NCBI GenBank assembly: GCA_002401215.1
Contig: NVSL01000038.1
Coordinates: 5,754 to 12,331, forward strand
Direction of reading: 5' to 3'
DNA: 6,578 bases
Source of the DNA: Flavobacteriaceae bacterium
Lineage (GTDB): Bacteria > Bacteroidota > Bacteroidia > Flavobacteriales > Flavobacteriaceae
Below the pieces are notes generated by a model. That model made no database searches and was not told the origin of the DNA. It saw nothing but the letters and a program-made list of their open reading frames with translations. Numbering within the stretch: the stretch's first letter is position 1; each line of letters starts with the position of its first letter. Shown in pieces: positions 6,421-6,578 of this stretch. Position numbers and translations under genes: made by a program.

Positions 6421-6578
6421 ATAACTCCGTCAATTTCCCATAAGTCTCAGGTCGTCTATCTCTAAAAAATTGCCAAGTAGAACGCACCTCATCAATCAAG
6501 TCCAAATCAAATTCGGCAACCAATAATTCATCATTATCTCTCGAAGCTTCTGCAAATATTTGCCCTCTCGGATTCACA
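6419..6578 (-). CDS. Nitrilase-superfamily amidohydrolase, C-terminal fragment at window edge (probable beta-ureidopropionase)
   Basis: Only the last 52 residues are in the window; the gene continues beyond the right edge, with codons read from 6577 down to a TAG at 6421-6419. The visible part contains NPRGQ, then EASRDNDELLVAEFDLD, then TWQFFRDRRPETYG near the C-terminus. That combination is characteristic of the carbamoyl-amide hydrolase branch of the nitrilase superfamily, which includes beta-ureidopropionase and N-carbamoylputrescine amidase. The Glu-Lys-Cys catalytic residues lie outside the window. With preT and preA downstream on the same strand, beta-ureidopropionase is the better call: it would hydrolyse N-carbamoyl-beta-alanine to beta-alanine, CO2 and ammonia, the last step of reductive pyrimidine degradation. 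N-carbamoylputrescine amidase is the main alternative and would normally sit near agmatine deiminase. Confidence 0.85.
   Translation of the reverse strand, partial: VNPRGQIFAEASRDNDELLVAEFDLDLIDEVRSTWQFFRDRRPETYGKLTEL

Overview
The window looks like part of a chromosome from a Flavobacteriaceae-type Bacteroidota. The DNA is A+T-rich. Starts lack strong Shine-Dalgarno sequences, and signal peptides end in the FSQ pattern typical of the group. The spacers carry short A+T-rich repeats of the kind I associate with flavobacterial genomes. These are judgements by eye; no database was searched.

Left part (1-2829, plus strand): a three-gene operon. It holds the C-terminal 495 residues of a SulP anion transporter, open at the left edge, then after 11 nt a beta-carbonic anhydrase, then an ATGA-overlapping gene for a DUF2490-type outer-membrane beta-barrel protein. 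A SulP carrier next to a carbonic anhydrase suggests bicarbonate uptake with CO2/HCO3- interconversion. The DUF2490 protein may be an outer-membrane partner, but its role is unknown.

Middle (2834-3412, minus strand): a small secreted protein of unknown family. Its stop lies 4 nt from the end of the DUF2490 gene (convergent). It is separated from the next minus-strand gene by a clear intrinsic terminator.

Right part (3413-6578, minus strand): genes of reductive pyrimidine degradation. In transcription order they are the C-terminus of a nitrilase-superfamily amidohydrolase (probably beta-ureidopropionase, open at the right edge), preT (FAD/Fe-S electron-input subunit) and preA (FMN/Fe-S catalytic subunit). 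PreT and PreA together form an NAD(P)H-dependent dihydropyrimidine dehydrogenase that reduces uracil and thymine. The amidohydrolase would carry out the last step, yielding beta-alanine or beta-aminoisobutyrate. A dihydropyrimidinase gene is not visible and would be expected beyond the right edge.

The two spacers in the right part (146 and 193 nt) hold repeats: a 62-nt imperfect palindrome, five tandem heptamers directly before preA, and several short direct repeats. No spacer reaches 300 nt. No tRNA, rRNA, CRISPR array, insertion sequence or clear new system was seen. The most open questions are the role of the DUF2490 barrel and the effect of the heptamer array on preA.
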